Shown: positions 36,795-46,441, counted from the stretch's first letter. The stretch is DNA of 64,000 bases from Puniceicoccaceae bacterium (GCA_028285755.1 JANQOQ010000006.1:806001-870000), one strand, 5' to 3'. The notes: generated from the sequence alone by a model not told the origin. Made by a program: numbers and translations.

Positions 36795-37160
36795 CTTCGT
36801 CGATCAAATGTCGCGAAAACAAGGCTGATGTGTCCAAGAGTTGTAGTTTTCAGCGGTTTTGAAATGAGTTTGCAATGCGATTTCAAGACTTTAAAATGCT
36901 AAATGACATAGTTGGATTAAACGCGTTTCTAACTCACTTTCACGCTACTGATATAAGCAGATCCTTATTTCAGTTAGCCCGGCCTGCTGCTGCTTGTCAG
37001 AGTTAGCGAAGTGGACAGTTCATTGAGGGATGGGGCCTTTGGATTGAAAGATTCGGATGAATAACACTGGAGGCTCCTCGGAGGTCGTTACCGCATAAGT
37101 AGCTCTTCGCTGTGCTTACTCTAAATGCTTGGCATGCTTTATGCCTTGGTTGGCGTTATT
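36795..37160. repeat. Long dispersed repeat, copy 1 (non-coding)
   Basis: This about 366-bp stretch aligns in order with 54661-54958. Shared blocks include CTTCGTCGA, CAAATGTCGC, AACAAGGCT, GTGTCCAAGA, AGTTTTCAG, TCCTTATTTCAGT, CCTTTGGA, CTCCTCGGA, TCGTTACC and CTTGGCAT. Copy 1 has about 70 extra bases. Frames are broken by stops in both copies, so it is either an old gene remnant or a structured RNA or mobile non-coding element. It directly follows the tRNA-like repeat at 36658-36766. Confidence 0.65.
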
Positions 37161-37307
37161 CACTTGCGATAGAGGTCATTAATCCGACTTGGACAATGCA
37201 TGAGCAAAAACAAAAGGTGAGGAATTTTTACCAGTTCATGCAAATTGCTGACCAAATATCAGTATTTTACGCTAGAAAAGTTAATTAACCTTATAATTCA
37301 ACCTAAT

Positions 37308-39695
37308 ATGAATACTTACAAAATAATAACCTCCAAAGTGCTCGTATTTATTTTATCAGCGCTAGTTTTCCCAACACTCGTAATATCCGTTAATGCTCCT
37401 CGTACTGCTATTACGTATAATAAGACTGGAGCAGTGGCTTGGGATGGCACAATGAATGATGACCATCACATTATGGAAATCACAGATTTTAATGGAGATG
37501 GTAAATATGATCTTAGATTAGGTAACTTCAGATACAACAATACTGGTAGTAATCTAAACTGGACATTACCTCACTTTGGCAATGGAACAAATCTAAACCT
37601 ACCTCAAAATGGTAGAGGATTCAGAATAGATTATGACAGCGATGGCGACAAAGACTTCATTTACAAAGATGAGGTCAGATACTACGAGAACACAGGTTCT
37701 GATAGCAGTCCTACCTGGGTTGATCGAGGAAGAATACAGGCCGGGGGAGCAAACATAACTAATGATTTTTCAGGACTTATATCATGGAACAACTATGGAG
37801 TCCCTTCGATTGCGATGGCAGATTGGGATGCAGACGGTAAAAACGATCTTGTGATTTCTGTCTGTGATAGAGGAGTCAATTATGTTGCAAATCAATTACA
37901 AAAAAATGTCTACAACACAGGAAAGGTATTCTTTTACAAAAACACTGGTAGTAATTCATCGCCTTCATTTACATCAGGACAAAAACTACAAGTAAGCGGC
38001 AATGATCTAAACCTGCCATTCAGAGGTTATATCAACGTTGTTGATTATGATAATGATAGCAGTCTTGAAATAATAGCAGGAGGGTATGATGGAAAAATTC
38101 GCGTTATCGAAAAAGCCGGTAGCCCAACTGTCTGCAATGCGCCCAGCGTTATCAATACAACGTATGATTTGATACAAGATCTTCGAACGGTTGATCTGGA
38201 TTCCGATGGAGACTATGATATCGTTTTCTTGTCTGCTTCCGGACTTTACATATACAAAAGAAATGGTGCTACATACAGCTACAATAGCAGGGCCTATATA
38301 GCCAATGGTAATAGTCATACTTTAATGGCAGATACTTTTGTGCAGCCCTGTGTTGTCGATTGGGAAAATGATGGAGACTGGGATATCGTATCGGGTGGTG
38401 AAAATGGATATATCTACTTGTTTTTAAATACGAACAATAACACCACAAAGCAGTTTAACAATCCGTCACGTTTGCTGGTGAATTATAGTACGTATAATCA
38501 AAATTCCAGAACGAGTGGCAGTTATCGCTGGGGATTATTTGAGGGAGCAGCAGGTTATACTGCACCTGTGGTCATTGATTGGGATAATGATAATGATTTG
38601 GATATCATTACGCAAGATGCCGAATCAGCAAAAACTTACTTTATCAAGAATACGGGAAGCCGAAATAATCCATCTTTTACGAATGCAGCAGCCGAGTTAA
38701 CTTTAAACTCCGGCAATTTCCACAATATGTGGCGTACGCGCCCCGGTATTGTAGATTATGATAATGATGGTGATCTGGATCTAATCGTCCAGACGAGCGA
38801 TAGAAAACTGAAGGTATATAGTCGAAATTCTGGTAGTGATACAGACTTGAACCAAATTGCTACCGTTCAGAAGGATTCTGGAGGTGACCTGGTGATAGAG
38901 AATAATAACAATTTAGTTGGAATGTGCCCAATGCAAATTGTGGATTTAAACAATGATGGTCTATTTGATATTCTGGTGAGCAATAACGGCACTTCACAAA
39001 AGAAGTTCCAATATTACAGAAATGTCGGCACGAGCGGAAGTCCGTCATTCGCCAGCAAAGAATACCTCAAAAATGCAGATGGCACTGATTACGTTCCAAA
39101 TACAGATCATGAACCGCATTTCTGGTTTGTTGACTGGAATGATGATAATACTCTTGATCTCATCGATTGCCATCCCAGAGCCAGATTTAAGGGTGAAGAA
39201 GCGTTTACCTTTGTAGATGGAACGGACTTATACAATTACGATACATCATCTACCGAAACGATCAGGGATAATACGGATACTGCCTACATTTCGAAAGCGG
39301 GAAGTTGGTCCACCAGCACAGGTATCTCCGGCTATTACGGTACTAATTATGAGCATGACGGAAATGCGGGTGCTTCAAGTACCTATAAAAATTTTATGTG
39401 GCAAGCTGCACTTCCAACGGCCGGCACATATGATGTATTCCTAAGATGGACCGCTGATGGCAACCGGGCATCCAATACTTGGGTTATTATCAAACATGAT
39501 GGAACCAGAATAACAACAACGGTGGATCAAACTCAAAATAGTGCTACCTGGATCAAAGTGGCTGATGATAAGTATTTCAGTACGAGCACTGCCAGCGGGC
39601 AGAACGAGGTATTTGTGGTAAACCGTCATGATGACACCACTACCTGGGCTAACGGTTATGTAATCGCGGATGCAGTCAAATTCGTAAAACAGTAA
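37308..39695 (+). CDS. Secreted FG-GAP/VCBS-repeat protein with golvesin-like C-terminal domain
   Basis: About 795 residues from the ATG at 37308; an upstream in-frame TTG at 37245 is less likely. A signal peptide (about 8-28, ending NAPR) is followed by some ten FG-GAP-type calcium-binding repeats, for example DFNGDGKYDL, DWDADGKNDL, DLDSDGDYDI, DYDNDGDLDL and DLNNDGLFDI. The last about 140 residues (GYYGTNYEHDG, TYDVFLRWTADGNRASN, VIADAVKF) look like the golvesin C-terminal carbohydrate- or surface-binding domain. It is probably an extracellular binding protein without evident catalytic residues. Codons are visibly more AT-rich (AAT, ACA, AGA) than in neighbouring genes, and it is an isolated plus-strand gene beside repeats, so acquisition by transfer is plausible. 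Confidence 0.8.
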   Translation: MNTYKIITSKVLVFILSALVFPTLVISVNAPRTAITYNKTGAVAWDGTMNDDHHIMEITDFNGDGKYDLRLGNFRYNNTGSNLNWTLPHFGNGTNLNLPQNGRGFRIDYDSDGDKDFIYKDEVRYYENTGSDSSPTWVDRGRIQAGGANITNDFSGLISWNNYGVPSIAMADWDADGKNDLVISVCDRGVNYVANQLQKNVYNTGKVFFYKNTGSNSSPSFTSGQKLQVSGNDLNLPFRGYINVVDYDNDSSLEIIAGGYDGKIRVIEKAGSPTVCNAPSVINTTYDLIQDLRTVDLDSDGDYDIVFLSASGLYIYKRNGATYSYNSRAYIANGNSHTLMADTFVQPCVVDWENDGDWDIVSGGENGYIYLFLNTNNNTTKQFNNPSRLLVNYSTYNQNSRTSGSYRWGLFEGAAGYTAPVVIDWDNDNDLDIITQDAESAKTYFIKNTGSRNNPSFTNAAAELTLNSGNFHNMWRTRPGIVDYDNDGDLDLIVQTSDRKLKVYSRNSGSDTDLNQIATVQKDSGGDLVIENNNNLVGMCPMQIVDLNNDGLFDILVSNNGTSQKKFQYYRNVGTSGSPSFASKEYLKNADGTDYVPNTDHEPHFWFVDWNDDNTLDLIDCHPRARFKGEEAFTFVDGTDLYNYDTSSTETIRDNTDTAYISKAGSWSTSTGISGYYGTNYEHDGNAGASSTYKNFMWQAALPTAGTYDVFLRWTADGNRASNTWVIIKHDGTRITTTVDQTQNSATWIKVADDKYFSTSTASGQNEVFVVNRHDDTTTWANGYVIADAVKFVKQ

Positions 39696-39726
39696 TTTTT
39701 TGGTTTTCCAGCTTCATACATACTAA

Positions 39727-39758
39727 AAACGCCCAACCGTACCTGTGGTTGGGCGTTT
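39727..39758 (+). terminator. Rho-independent terminator after the FG-GAP gene
   Basis: AAACGCCCAACC/GGTTGGGCGTTT forms a perfect 12-bp stem with an 8-nt loop, ending in TTTATT. It lies 31 bp past the stop at 39695 and isolates the FG-GAP gene from the plus-strand fusion gene at 39853. Confidence 0.93.
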
Positions 39759-39852
39759 ATTGATTCTAAAATAAAATATCAGTCACTCAGTACAAATTAA
39801 AAGAGGGCATAGCGTGTAGTAGCTTATATTAATCTGCGAACCCCCTGCCAAC

Positions 39853-42144
39853 ATGCACGAAGAACATATTACTGCACTCAAACAGTCGCCAAAATGGTTG
39901 GACTACAGTTTAACCGGGATCAACGCCCAAAAAGCGATCGAAAAAGGTCTAGCTGAAGCAGACTGGTATACCTGTCGGGTGCCGCGAAAAAGTATGCGCA
40001 AACTGCTTGAACGCAAGAACGGGCCTGCTATCCGCGACACACTCATCTGGTTTACACTGATCATAGGTTCTGCCTATGCGGCTTTTCTGCTTTGGGGTAG
40101 TTGGTGGGCTATTATACCTCTCTTTATCTATGCAACTCTCTATGCTTCGACTTCAGACTCTCGTTGGCATGAATCAAGCCACGGTACAGCATTCAAAACA
40201 GATTGGATGAACAATTTCCTCTATGAAATTGCATCATTCATGATTATGCGAGAATCGGTAGTTTGGCGTTGGAGTCATACCCGCCACCACAGTGACACCA
40301 TTATTGTGGGTCGTGACCCCGAAATCGCTGCGCCCCGGCCACCTGACCTCAAAAAACTGACTTTAGCCTTTTTCGGGTTAACCAACTATCCAAATTACTT
40401 TAAGCACATCGTTTTGCATACGTTCGGTAAAATGACAGATGACGAAAAAGCCTTCATCCCCGAGAGCGAGTTTTCGAAGGTTTTTTTTAGGGCACGCATT
40501 TATCTGTTGATATACTTAAATGTAATCGGGTTAACCGTCTATATGCAAAGTGTTTTCCCTCTTTTACTCATCGGGCTGCCCCACATATACGGTTCATGGC
40601 TTATGATGGTCTATGGGCTTACCCAGCACGCGGGTCTTGCAGAAAATGTGCTGGATCACCGCCTCAATTGTCGGACCGTTTATATGAACCCGATCCATCG
40701 CTTCCTCTACTGGAATATGAATTATCATGTGGAGCACCACATGTTCCCGCTAGTGCCTTACCATGCGCTGCCTCGGCTTCATGAAGCCGTCAAAGAAGAC
40801 TGTCCTACAGCATATCCCAATTTGATTGCTGCCTGGAAGGAGATTATTCCTGCTCTATTAAAACAGGTAAGAGATCCCGCTTATTACGTGAAGCGGAAGC
40901 TCCCACCCCCTCAAAAATCAACTTCAGCTGAGACATCCGGTAAATATTCAGAGGCGTTACCTGACAAAAGCGGCTGGTTAGAGGTTTGCACGTCTACCGA
41001 TATTGACTGCGAAGACGTGATACGCTTTGACTATCGCAGAAAAACTTATGCACTCTCCCGCGATGGTAGCGGCAGGCTTTACGCAACCGACGGTATATGC
41101 ACCCATGGCAACACTCATCTTGCGGACGGGCTGGTAAAAGGAGGTATCATTGAGTGTCCCAAACACAATGGCAGGTTCAACCTTAAGGATGGCTCTCCTT
41201 CCCGGGCACCTGTATGCAGAGGACTTGCCACCTACCCAATTGAGGAACGGAAAGGCCGCATATGGTTGAATGTCGAAAAGCCAGGTGGCGAAGGCGCACG
41301 GGAGCACAAGACTTATTCACTGCGTGTGGTAAGCAACCGCTCAGTGTCCACTTTTATCAAAGAACTAGTGCTTGAACCTGTCGGTTCTCAAGAGATTCTC
41401 AACTTCATGCCGGGCGACTACATTCAATTGGACATCCCCCAGTATGAAGAAATCGCATTCGGTGATTTTGACATACCTGAACCGTATGCAAGCGTCTGGA
41501 AGCAACACCATCTCTTTGACTTGCGCGCTTCAAATCACTCTGGAAACCGCAGGAACAACTACTCTATTGCCAGTAACAGCAAACTTGAAAGTGCTTTGCG
41601 CTTTAATGTGAGGATCGCCACTCCTCCAACAGGCCAGGATTGTCCTCCAGGCATTGGATCCAGTTACGTATTTAGTCTCAAAAAGGGTGATATTGTGAAT
41701 GCCATTGGTCCTTTCGGGGATTTCCACATCAAACCGACTCAAAAGGAGATTATCTATATAGGAGGCGGTGCAGGTATGGCGCCTATACGCGCACATATCT
41801 CCAAACTGCTCGAAAGTGATGTTAGTGCCCGGAAAATCAGCTACTGGTATGGAGCTCGTTCGAGGCAGGAGATCTTCTATGAAGATTATTTTGAAAGATT
41901 AACAAACGAGTATCCAAATTTCAATTTTCAAATTGCTCTATCTGCTGCCCTAGAATCAGACAACTGGCAGGGGCTAACCGGCTTTATTCATGAAGTTGTG
42001 TATAAGGAATACCTCAAGCACCATGAGCGGTTAAATGCAGTAGAGTTTTACCTGTGCGGCCCTCCCATGATGATTAAAGCCTGTAATAAGATGCTGGCTG
42101 AATTAAAGGTTTCAGCGGAACAAATATCTTTCGACGAGTTTTGA
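39853..42144 (+). CDS. Three-domain fusion: MocD-like desaturase, Rieske ferredoxin (MocE-like), NqrF/MocF-like reductase
   Basis: The 763-residue protein has three joined modules. Residues about 1-350 are a membrane fatty-acid-desaturase/hydroxylase fold with histidine boxes HESSH (106-110), HTRHH (142-146) and HVEHH (292-296) plus TQHAG, and about four membrane segments. Residues about 372-475 are a Rieske [2Fe-2S] domain with ligands Cys416, His418, Cys435 and His438 (ICTHG, CPKHNG). Residues about 485-763 are an FAD/NADH reductase close to the NqrF C-terminus: RNNYSIAS, GPFGDF, GGGAGMAP, ISYWYGARS and CGPPMM. In rhizopine-degrading rhizobia MocD, MocE and MocF are separate proteins proposed to demethylate 3-O-methyl-scyllo-inosamine. 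Here NADH, flavin, cluster and di-iron site are on one chain, suggesting a self-sufficient oxygenase. The substrate is unknown. Confidence 0.88.
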   Translation: MHEEHITALKQSPKWLDYSLTGINAQKAIEKGLAEADWYTCRVPRKSMRKLLERKNGPAIRDTLIWFTLIIGSAYAAFLLWGSWWAIIPLFIYATLYASTSDSRWHESSHGTAFKTDWMNNFLYEIASFMIMRESVVWRWSHTRHHSDTIIVGRDPEIAAPRPPDLKKLTLAFFGLTNYPNYFKHIVLHTFGKMTDDEKAFIPESEFSKVFFRARIYLLIYLNVIGLTVYMQSVFPLLLIGLPHIYGSWLMMVYGLTQHAGLAENVLDHRLNCRTVYMNPIHRFLYWNMNYHVEHHMFPLVPYHALPRLHEAVKEDCPTAYPNLIAAWKEIIPALLKQVRDPAYYVKRKLPPPQKSTSAETSGKYSEALPDKSGWLEVCTSTDIDCEDVIRFDYRRKTYALSRDGSGRLYATDGICTHGNTHLADGLVKGGIIECPKHNGRFNLKDGSPSRAPVCRGLATYPIEERKGRIWLNVEKPGGEGAREHKTYSLRVVSNRSVSTFIKELVLEPVGSQEILNFMPGDYIQLDIPQYEEIAFGDFDIPEPYASVWKQHHLFDLRASNHSGNRRNNYSIASNSKLESALRFNVRIATPPTGQDCPPGIGSSYVFSLKKGDIVNAIGPFGDFHIKPTQKEIIYIGGGAGMAPIRAHISKLLESDVSARKISYWYGARSRQEIFYEDYFERLTNEYPNFNFQIALSAALESDNWQGLTGFIHEVVYKEYLKHHERLNAVEFYLCGPPMMIKACNKMLAELKVSAEQISFDEF

Positions 42145-42156
42145 TTACACAAAGCC

Positions 42157-43068
42157 ATGAAAGCAATTCCGAATACAAATGACGGCACACTGAACCTGCC
42201 TGACATCCGGATCTATTTAAACACAGACAATTTGCATGACCTCACAGAAAGCAGCATTTGGCCGGATCTGCAGGGGCAAGACATATATAAACAGCTTAAG
42301 CGTGATGGATTCGACGGTATACAAGCGGGCAACTATTTTGATCAGGAAGCCCCGGTAGATATTGGGTTCTGTAGCCTCGACCGTATCAATATTGCATCCG
42401 AAGCGGATATAATTATTGCTAAGCATGCGGAGATAGGCAGCAATTGTGTTACTGTGCATGCGGGCTGGGGAATTGAGGATGATCCCGATGTTTTCACTCT
42501 GGTAGAAGCGATTCTCACAGCTTCGTGCAAATACCAAATACCTGTTTATATTGAAACTCATCGAGCCACCATTACTCAGGATATCTGGAGAACCGTTCAG
42601 ATTTGCAAACGCTTTCCCGAGGTGCGCTTTAATGGTGATCTAAGCCATTACTATTGCGGCCAGGAACTCGTTTACGGGGGGCTTGCTATGAAGCTTGAAT
42701 TTATGCAACCAATACTGGAACGTATTTCATTTATGCACGCGCGTATTGCAAGCCCCGGGAATATTCAAATGCCCGTGGACACGACTACAGGTCGTCCTAA
42801 GTTTGCTACCGGCGATCTGAATTATCTGGATGACTTTAAAGATATGTGGACATTGGTTATGAGGAATTGGCTGAGAAATGCCCAATCCGGGGACTTCTTT
42901 GTTTTCTGTCCTGAACTCCTTCCCCGGCAATATTACTATGCCCGTACATTCGAACAGAGCGAAGGATTATGGTGTGAAGAATCCGACCGCTATGCCGACG
43001 CCTTGCTCTATATTGAGATCGCACGAAATTGTTTTCAAAGTGCCAAGAAATCGCTCAATAAAAACTAG
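42157..43068 (+). CDS. Sugar phosphate isomerase/epimerase-type TIM barrel (MocC/IolE-like)
   Basis: The 303-residue protein has the xylose-isomerase-like TIM-barrel pattern: LKRDGFDGIQAGNYFD, VTVHAGWG, IPVYIETHRATIT with a metal-binding Glu, VRFNGDLSHYY with Asp and His, ISFMHARIASPG and a late Glu in VFCPELLP. These positions fit the divalent-metal site of this family, which includes inosose dehydratase IolE and the MocC protein of rhizopine catabolism. It starts 12 bp after the fusion gene and is surely cotranscribed. It probably isomerises or dehydrates the product of the oxygenase. No signal peptide, so it is cytosolic. Exact chemistry cannot be told. Confidence 0.78.
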   Translation: MKAIPNTNDGTLNLPDIRIYLNTDNLHDLTESSIWPDLQGQDIYKQLKRDGFDGIQAGNYFDQEAPVDIGFCSLDRINIASEADIIIAKHAEIGSNCVTVHAGWGIEDDPDVFTLVEAILTASCKYQIPVYIETHRATITQDIWRTVQICKRFPEVRFNGDLSHYYCGQELVYGGLAMKLEFMQPILERISFMHARIASPGNIQMPVDTTTGRPKFATGDLNYLDDFKDMWTLVMRNWLRNAQSGDFFVFCPELLPRQYYYARTFEQSEGLWCEESDRYADALLYIEIARNCFQSAKKSLNKN

Positions 43069-43088
43069 TGCGGGATCCACTCACAAAA

Positions 43089-44972
43089 TCAGTCTGAACC
43101 ACTCTCCATAAGCGAAATCAACCCCAGCAAAGCTCCCCAGGTATACAAAGGGTTACTATTGGGAGAGTTTCCTCCTTTACCTGTTTCCGGGCAATAGTTC
43201 TCCCAAATACTGTGATTTTTTTTCCACTCAGTCAGGAAAAGTTTTTTAGTTTTTTCGACAAAGATAGATCTTTGCGAATCCACAGGATAATTCTTTAGCC
43301 CCAGGTAAACGAGAAAATCAAGGGGGGGCCAGGCTCTGCCCCGCCAATAGAGTTGGTCTTGATATGCAGGATCTGATTTTGAGCAAGAAGGCATTCCCCA
43401 CTTCATCCCAAAATGATCAGAATGAAATAGATATCTTTCCAGCATCGTTTCCACCTGTTCAAGTGTGGGGATGCCTGCAAGCATCGGAAAAAGGTTCATT
43501 GGAGTAAGTCTATAAGTAAAATCGCCAGTATCCGTTCGTTTATTAAGGTAAATACCTGCATCTTCGTTCCAGAGGCTTTTCAGGTTCTTGCTATATTCGT
43601 CTATACGATGTTGAAGTTCACTTGCTTCCTCTTGCTTGTTTAAAATGAAAGCAATTTTTTGTAAATCCTGACAATCTCTCAAATAAAAAGATGTCATACC
43701 TACATCAGCTAACTCCATTAAGTACGTGTCCCGGTTAAAAGGGATATCGTCATACACTGGTGTGTTATCCATTGTTTCCAAAACAGCTCCTATCCGGCTA
43801 TTGGGCTGAATGGTTTCAGCAGGATCTCCAATTTTAGGTTCAAAAGGATTTGAGCCAACCGATATTAGTCCAAATTTGTTTTTCCGCTGGCTATCTCTCC
43901 AGCGGTTCCAGTTAAGTAACGGCTGCCAGGATTCTTCCAGAAACCACTTGTCCTGCCACCTTTGATAAATAGCCCAGACTGCCATAGCGCCGTTATGCAA
44001 CTGGCTGCGATCCCAACTTCTTCGACCGCTTCCCTGGGTGACGTTCGGAACAAATTGACCATTCACCATTTCACGGAAAGTTTCCAGGGCTTGCAGATAG
44101 GCTAGTTCTTTATCGTATATCGAAAGTAGCCAAGCGGTAAAAAAGCTATCCCAACAAAAAAGTGCATATCCCAACCGTTTCACATTCCACTTTCTCGCTA
44201 CAGGGCAAAGAATTCTGTTGAACTTAGGCTCATAGATAAGATTCCAGGCTAAAGTAACTTGAGTAGCCTTATGCACTTCGCTTAATTTTCCATAACTCTT
44301 ATGCTTCGCAAGCTCTGCCTGCTGCTTAATTTGAATAATTTTCTGTATTCGTTTAATATCGCGATAACTACCCGTGGAGAATCCAATAAGAGAATCCGCG
44401 CTGCACGATAAGTATGGGTAGTTTGCCGGAAGGTTGAGGTCGGTAGTTTGTTGCTTTGTCGAGAAGACGGTGATGGTTTTACCGTTATGACTGCGATACC
44501 TTAAAGTATCACTGTGCAATTCCAGGATGCCAGGGCGATTCCATAAGAGCTTACCCTCCACAAACACGCAAGGTGGTTTTAGTTGGGCAGTATCAGGCGT
44601 AATGAGTAGCACCAAATCATCCTCAATATGAGCGCTTTCAATTGTAATATTAAAACCACGTATATTGAGTCTTAATTGAGTGTAACTACCATCTAGAGAA
44701 TGTAATCCGGGGTAGGTGGATATGCGGTTTTTTTCATTGTTGTTATTTTCGTCAAAGAATGAGGTGCCTTGAACAGGGCCGGTAAGTTCTGCCCCCGGAA
44801 AAACCTCCTTCACCACCTGCATCCGCCCATACAAACAAATCCCAAAACTCAGACAAAATCCGTCAGGAAGGTATACATGATTGAGCATGCTTCTTGTATC
44901 CCAGGTATTCCATCCTTTTGCTTTACTTTGTGTACATTCCCGAACATTTGGGCTATTAAATATTTCGCTCAT
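43089..44972 (-). CDS. GH63/MGH1-like (alpha/alpha)6 glycoside hydrolase, cytoplasmic, paralogue A
   Basis: The 627-residue protein has no signal peptide. The N-terminal beta-sandwich begins AKGWNTWDTRSMLNHVYLPD; the catalytic barrel shows NLIYEPKFNRILCPVARKWN, GYALFCWDSFFTAW with a candidate general-acid Asp, GSGRRSWDRSQ, YWRGRAWPPLDFLVYLGL (542 onward) and WENYCPETG with the candidate general base Glu591. This pattern is that of GH63-related mannosylglycerate-hydrolase-like enzymes, which cut small alpha-glycosides in the cytosol. It is the distal gene of a minus-strand operon with symporter, aldolase and two unknown proteins, so it probably cleaves an imported glycoside. A paralogue lies at 49812-51707. 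Confidence 0.85.
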   Translation of the reverse strand: MSEIFNSPNVRECTQSKAKGWNTWDTRSMLNHVYLPDGFCLSFGICLYGRMQVVKEVFPGAELTGPVQGTSFFDENNNNEKNRISTYPGLHSLDGSYTQLRLNIRGFNITIESAHIEDDLVLLITPDTAQLKPPCVFVEGKLLWNRPGILELHSDTLRYRSHNGKTITVFSTKQQTTDLNLPANYPYLSCSADSLIGFSTGSYRDIKRIQKIIQIKQQAELAKHKSYGKLSEVHKATQVTLAWNLIYEPKFNRILCPVARKWNVKRLGYALFCWDSFFTAWLLSIYDKELAYLQALETFREMVNGQFVPNVTQGSGRRSWDRSQLHNGAMAVWAIYQRWQDKWFLEESWQPLLNWNRWRDSQRKNKFGLISVGSNPFEPKIGDPAETIQPNSRIGAVLETMDNTPVYDDIPFNRDTYLMELADVGMTSFYLRDCQDLQKIAFILNKQEEASELQHRIDEYSKNLKSLWNEDAGIYLNKRTDTGDFTYRLTPMNLFPMLAGIPTLEQVETMLERYLFHSDHFGMKWGMPSCSKSDPAYQDQLYWRGRAWPPLDFLVYLGLKNYPVDSQRSIFVEKTKKLFLTEWKKNHSIWENYCPETGKGGNSPNSNPLYTWGALLGLISLMESGSD

Positions 44973-44998
44973 GAGTTAAAAATACGTCTTATGCTTAC

Positions 44999-46423
44999 TT
45001 ATGCCCTCATAATTTTGGGCACTGCGGTAAGTAAAATAGCAAAGAACATAGTCGCAGTAGCAGAAAATACTCCTATCCACAGAAAGGCCACATCTGTAAA
45101 AGCTTCCAGGTAAATTGCTCCTGAAATACCGATACACAATCCTGAGAAAGTTGCATTTGAGGTAACTGCCCTGTTCAGCATTCCTATTAGAAAAATCCCA
45201 ACAAGCGGCCCTCCAAATAAACTATTAAATTTAAGGGCTAATTCGATGATGTTACCAAGTGAACCCATGATTGATGCCATGAGTATTCCTATGATTCCCA
45301 ATATTATAGTTACACTACGCGCCAATTTTACAGTAGCTTCTCTCGCTAACATACGATTGTAGAAATCAGTAACAAAAACAGCTGTAACTGAGTTTAAAAG
45401 TGAACTAATGGTAGACATGGCTGCCGCTAGTACTCCAGCAACAAGCAGTCCTTTTAATCCAAGGGGCATTTCTTCTATAATAAACTTGGGAAAAACCTCA
45501 TTCGACGTGATATTAAAAGCCCCTTTTTCGGGGAATTGAGAATAGAAAACGAATAGTGTAGTACCAATGAAGAATACAAATAACCCAAATATAAACGTAA
45601 CTATGTAAGTGCCTATGACTGAATAGACTGATTGTTTGAATGTTTTAGTAGTTAAGAATCTTTGAAGTTCGGATTGATCGACTCCTAGTTGAGTTAATTG
45701 TGCAACTAATCCTCCGAATAATCCGCCCCAAAAAGTATACTTTTCTGTTAAACTTGCCGAGAAATTGAAAAATCTGAACTTATGATTTTCATTTGCAATT
45801 TCCACAATTTTTATAAAACCGCCATCAATCTTTCCTAAAACAACTACAATAACCATTAACAGGCCTCCCAGGAGTATAAATAGCTGTAAGCTATCAGTCC
45901 AAATAACCGCCTTCATGCCTCCAGATACTGTATATATAGTAGTAAAAATTCCTACTAGCATGATTATTACAATAATGGGTAGATCAATGACTTGCTGTAA
46001 GACCAGTGCAGGGGCATACATGGCCAATCCCATGTAGCAGGTTTTCATTCCGAGAAACAATAAACTCGTTAAGAATCTGGTTTTTAAATCAAAACGTTCT
46101 TCAAGATATTGATAAATGGAAATTCGCTCCTTATGATAAAAATGGGGGAGCATTATGCCGATCATTATACCGAGCGCTAAGGGAAAGGCTAAACGCAACT
46201 GGTGATATGTATAATCCCCTGCAAATGCTAAACCGGGTGCTCCTAGGTAAGATATTGCACTCACTACTGTCGCAATTCCTGAAAACATAGCAGCCCACCA
46301 GGGTATACTACGACTTCCCAGGAAATAATCCTTGAGTGATTTCTGTCCTTTACAGAATTTCGCGCTAATCAGTAAAACTATCGCAAAATACGCGAACACA
46401 ATTAAATAATCTATGCTATGCAT
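44999..46423 (-). CDS. Sodium:solute symporter (SSS family)
   Basis: The 474-residue protein has about 13 hydrophobic segments and the SSS signatures: KSLKDYFLGSRSIPWWAAMF, ISYLGAPGLAFAGD, YTVSGGMKAVIWTDSLQLF, and AAMSTISSLLNSVTAVFVTDF carrying the sodium-site serines. It would import a sugar, sugar acid or glycoside with sodium, which suits a marine habitat. It lies 18 bp after the aldolase gene and 26 bp before the glycosidase, so import, hydrolysis and retro-aldol cleavage are likely one pathway. A second SSS gene occurs at 58994-60586 beside another HpcH aldolase. Confidence 0.92.
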   Translation of the reverse strand: MHSIDYLIVFAYFAIVLLISAKFCKGQKSLKDYFLGSRSIPWWAAMFSGIATVVSAISYLGAPGLAFAGDYTYHQLRLAFPLALGIMIGIMLPHFYHKERISIYQYLEERFDLKTRFLTSLLFLGMKTCYMGLAMYAPALVLQQVIDLPIIVIIMLVGIFTTIYTVSGGMKAVIWTDSLQLFILLGGLLMVIVVVLGKIDGGFIKIVEIANENHKFRFFNFSASLTEKYTFWGGLFGGLVAQLTQLGVDQSELQRFLTTKTFKQSVYSVIGTYIVTFIFGLFVFFIGTTLFVFYSQFPEKGAFNITSNEVFPKFIIEEMPLGLKGLLVAGVLAAAMSTISSLLNSVTAVFVTDFYNRMLAREATVKLARSVTIILGIIGILMASIMGSLGNIIELALKFNSLFGGPLVGIFLIGMLNRAVTSNATFSGLCIGISGAIYLEAFTDVAFLWIGVFSATATMFFAILLTAVPKIMRA

Positions 46424-46441
46424 GGTGGATGGGTTGGCTGC

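Noticed and set aside
36767-37165. Integron attC-like array, because of GTT-starting motifs and repeats
   Set aside because: No paired core sites, no palindromic attC folding seen and no integrase in the window.
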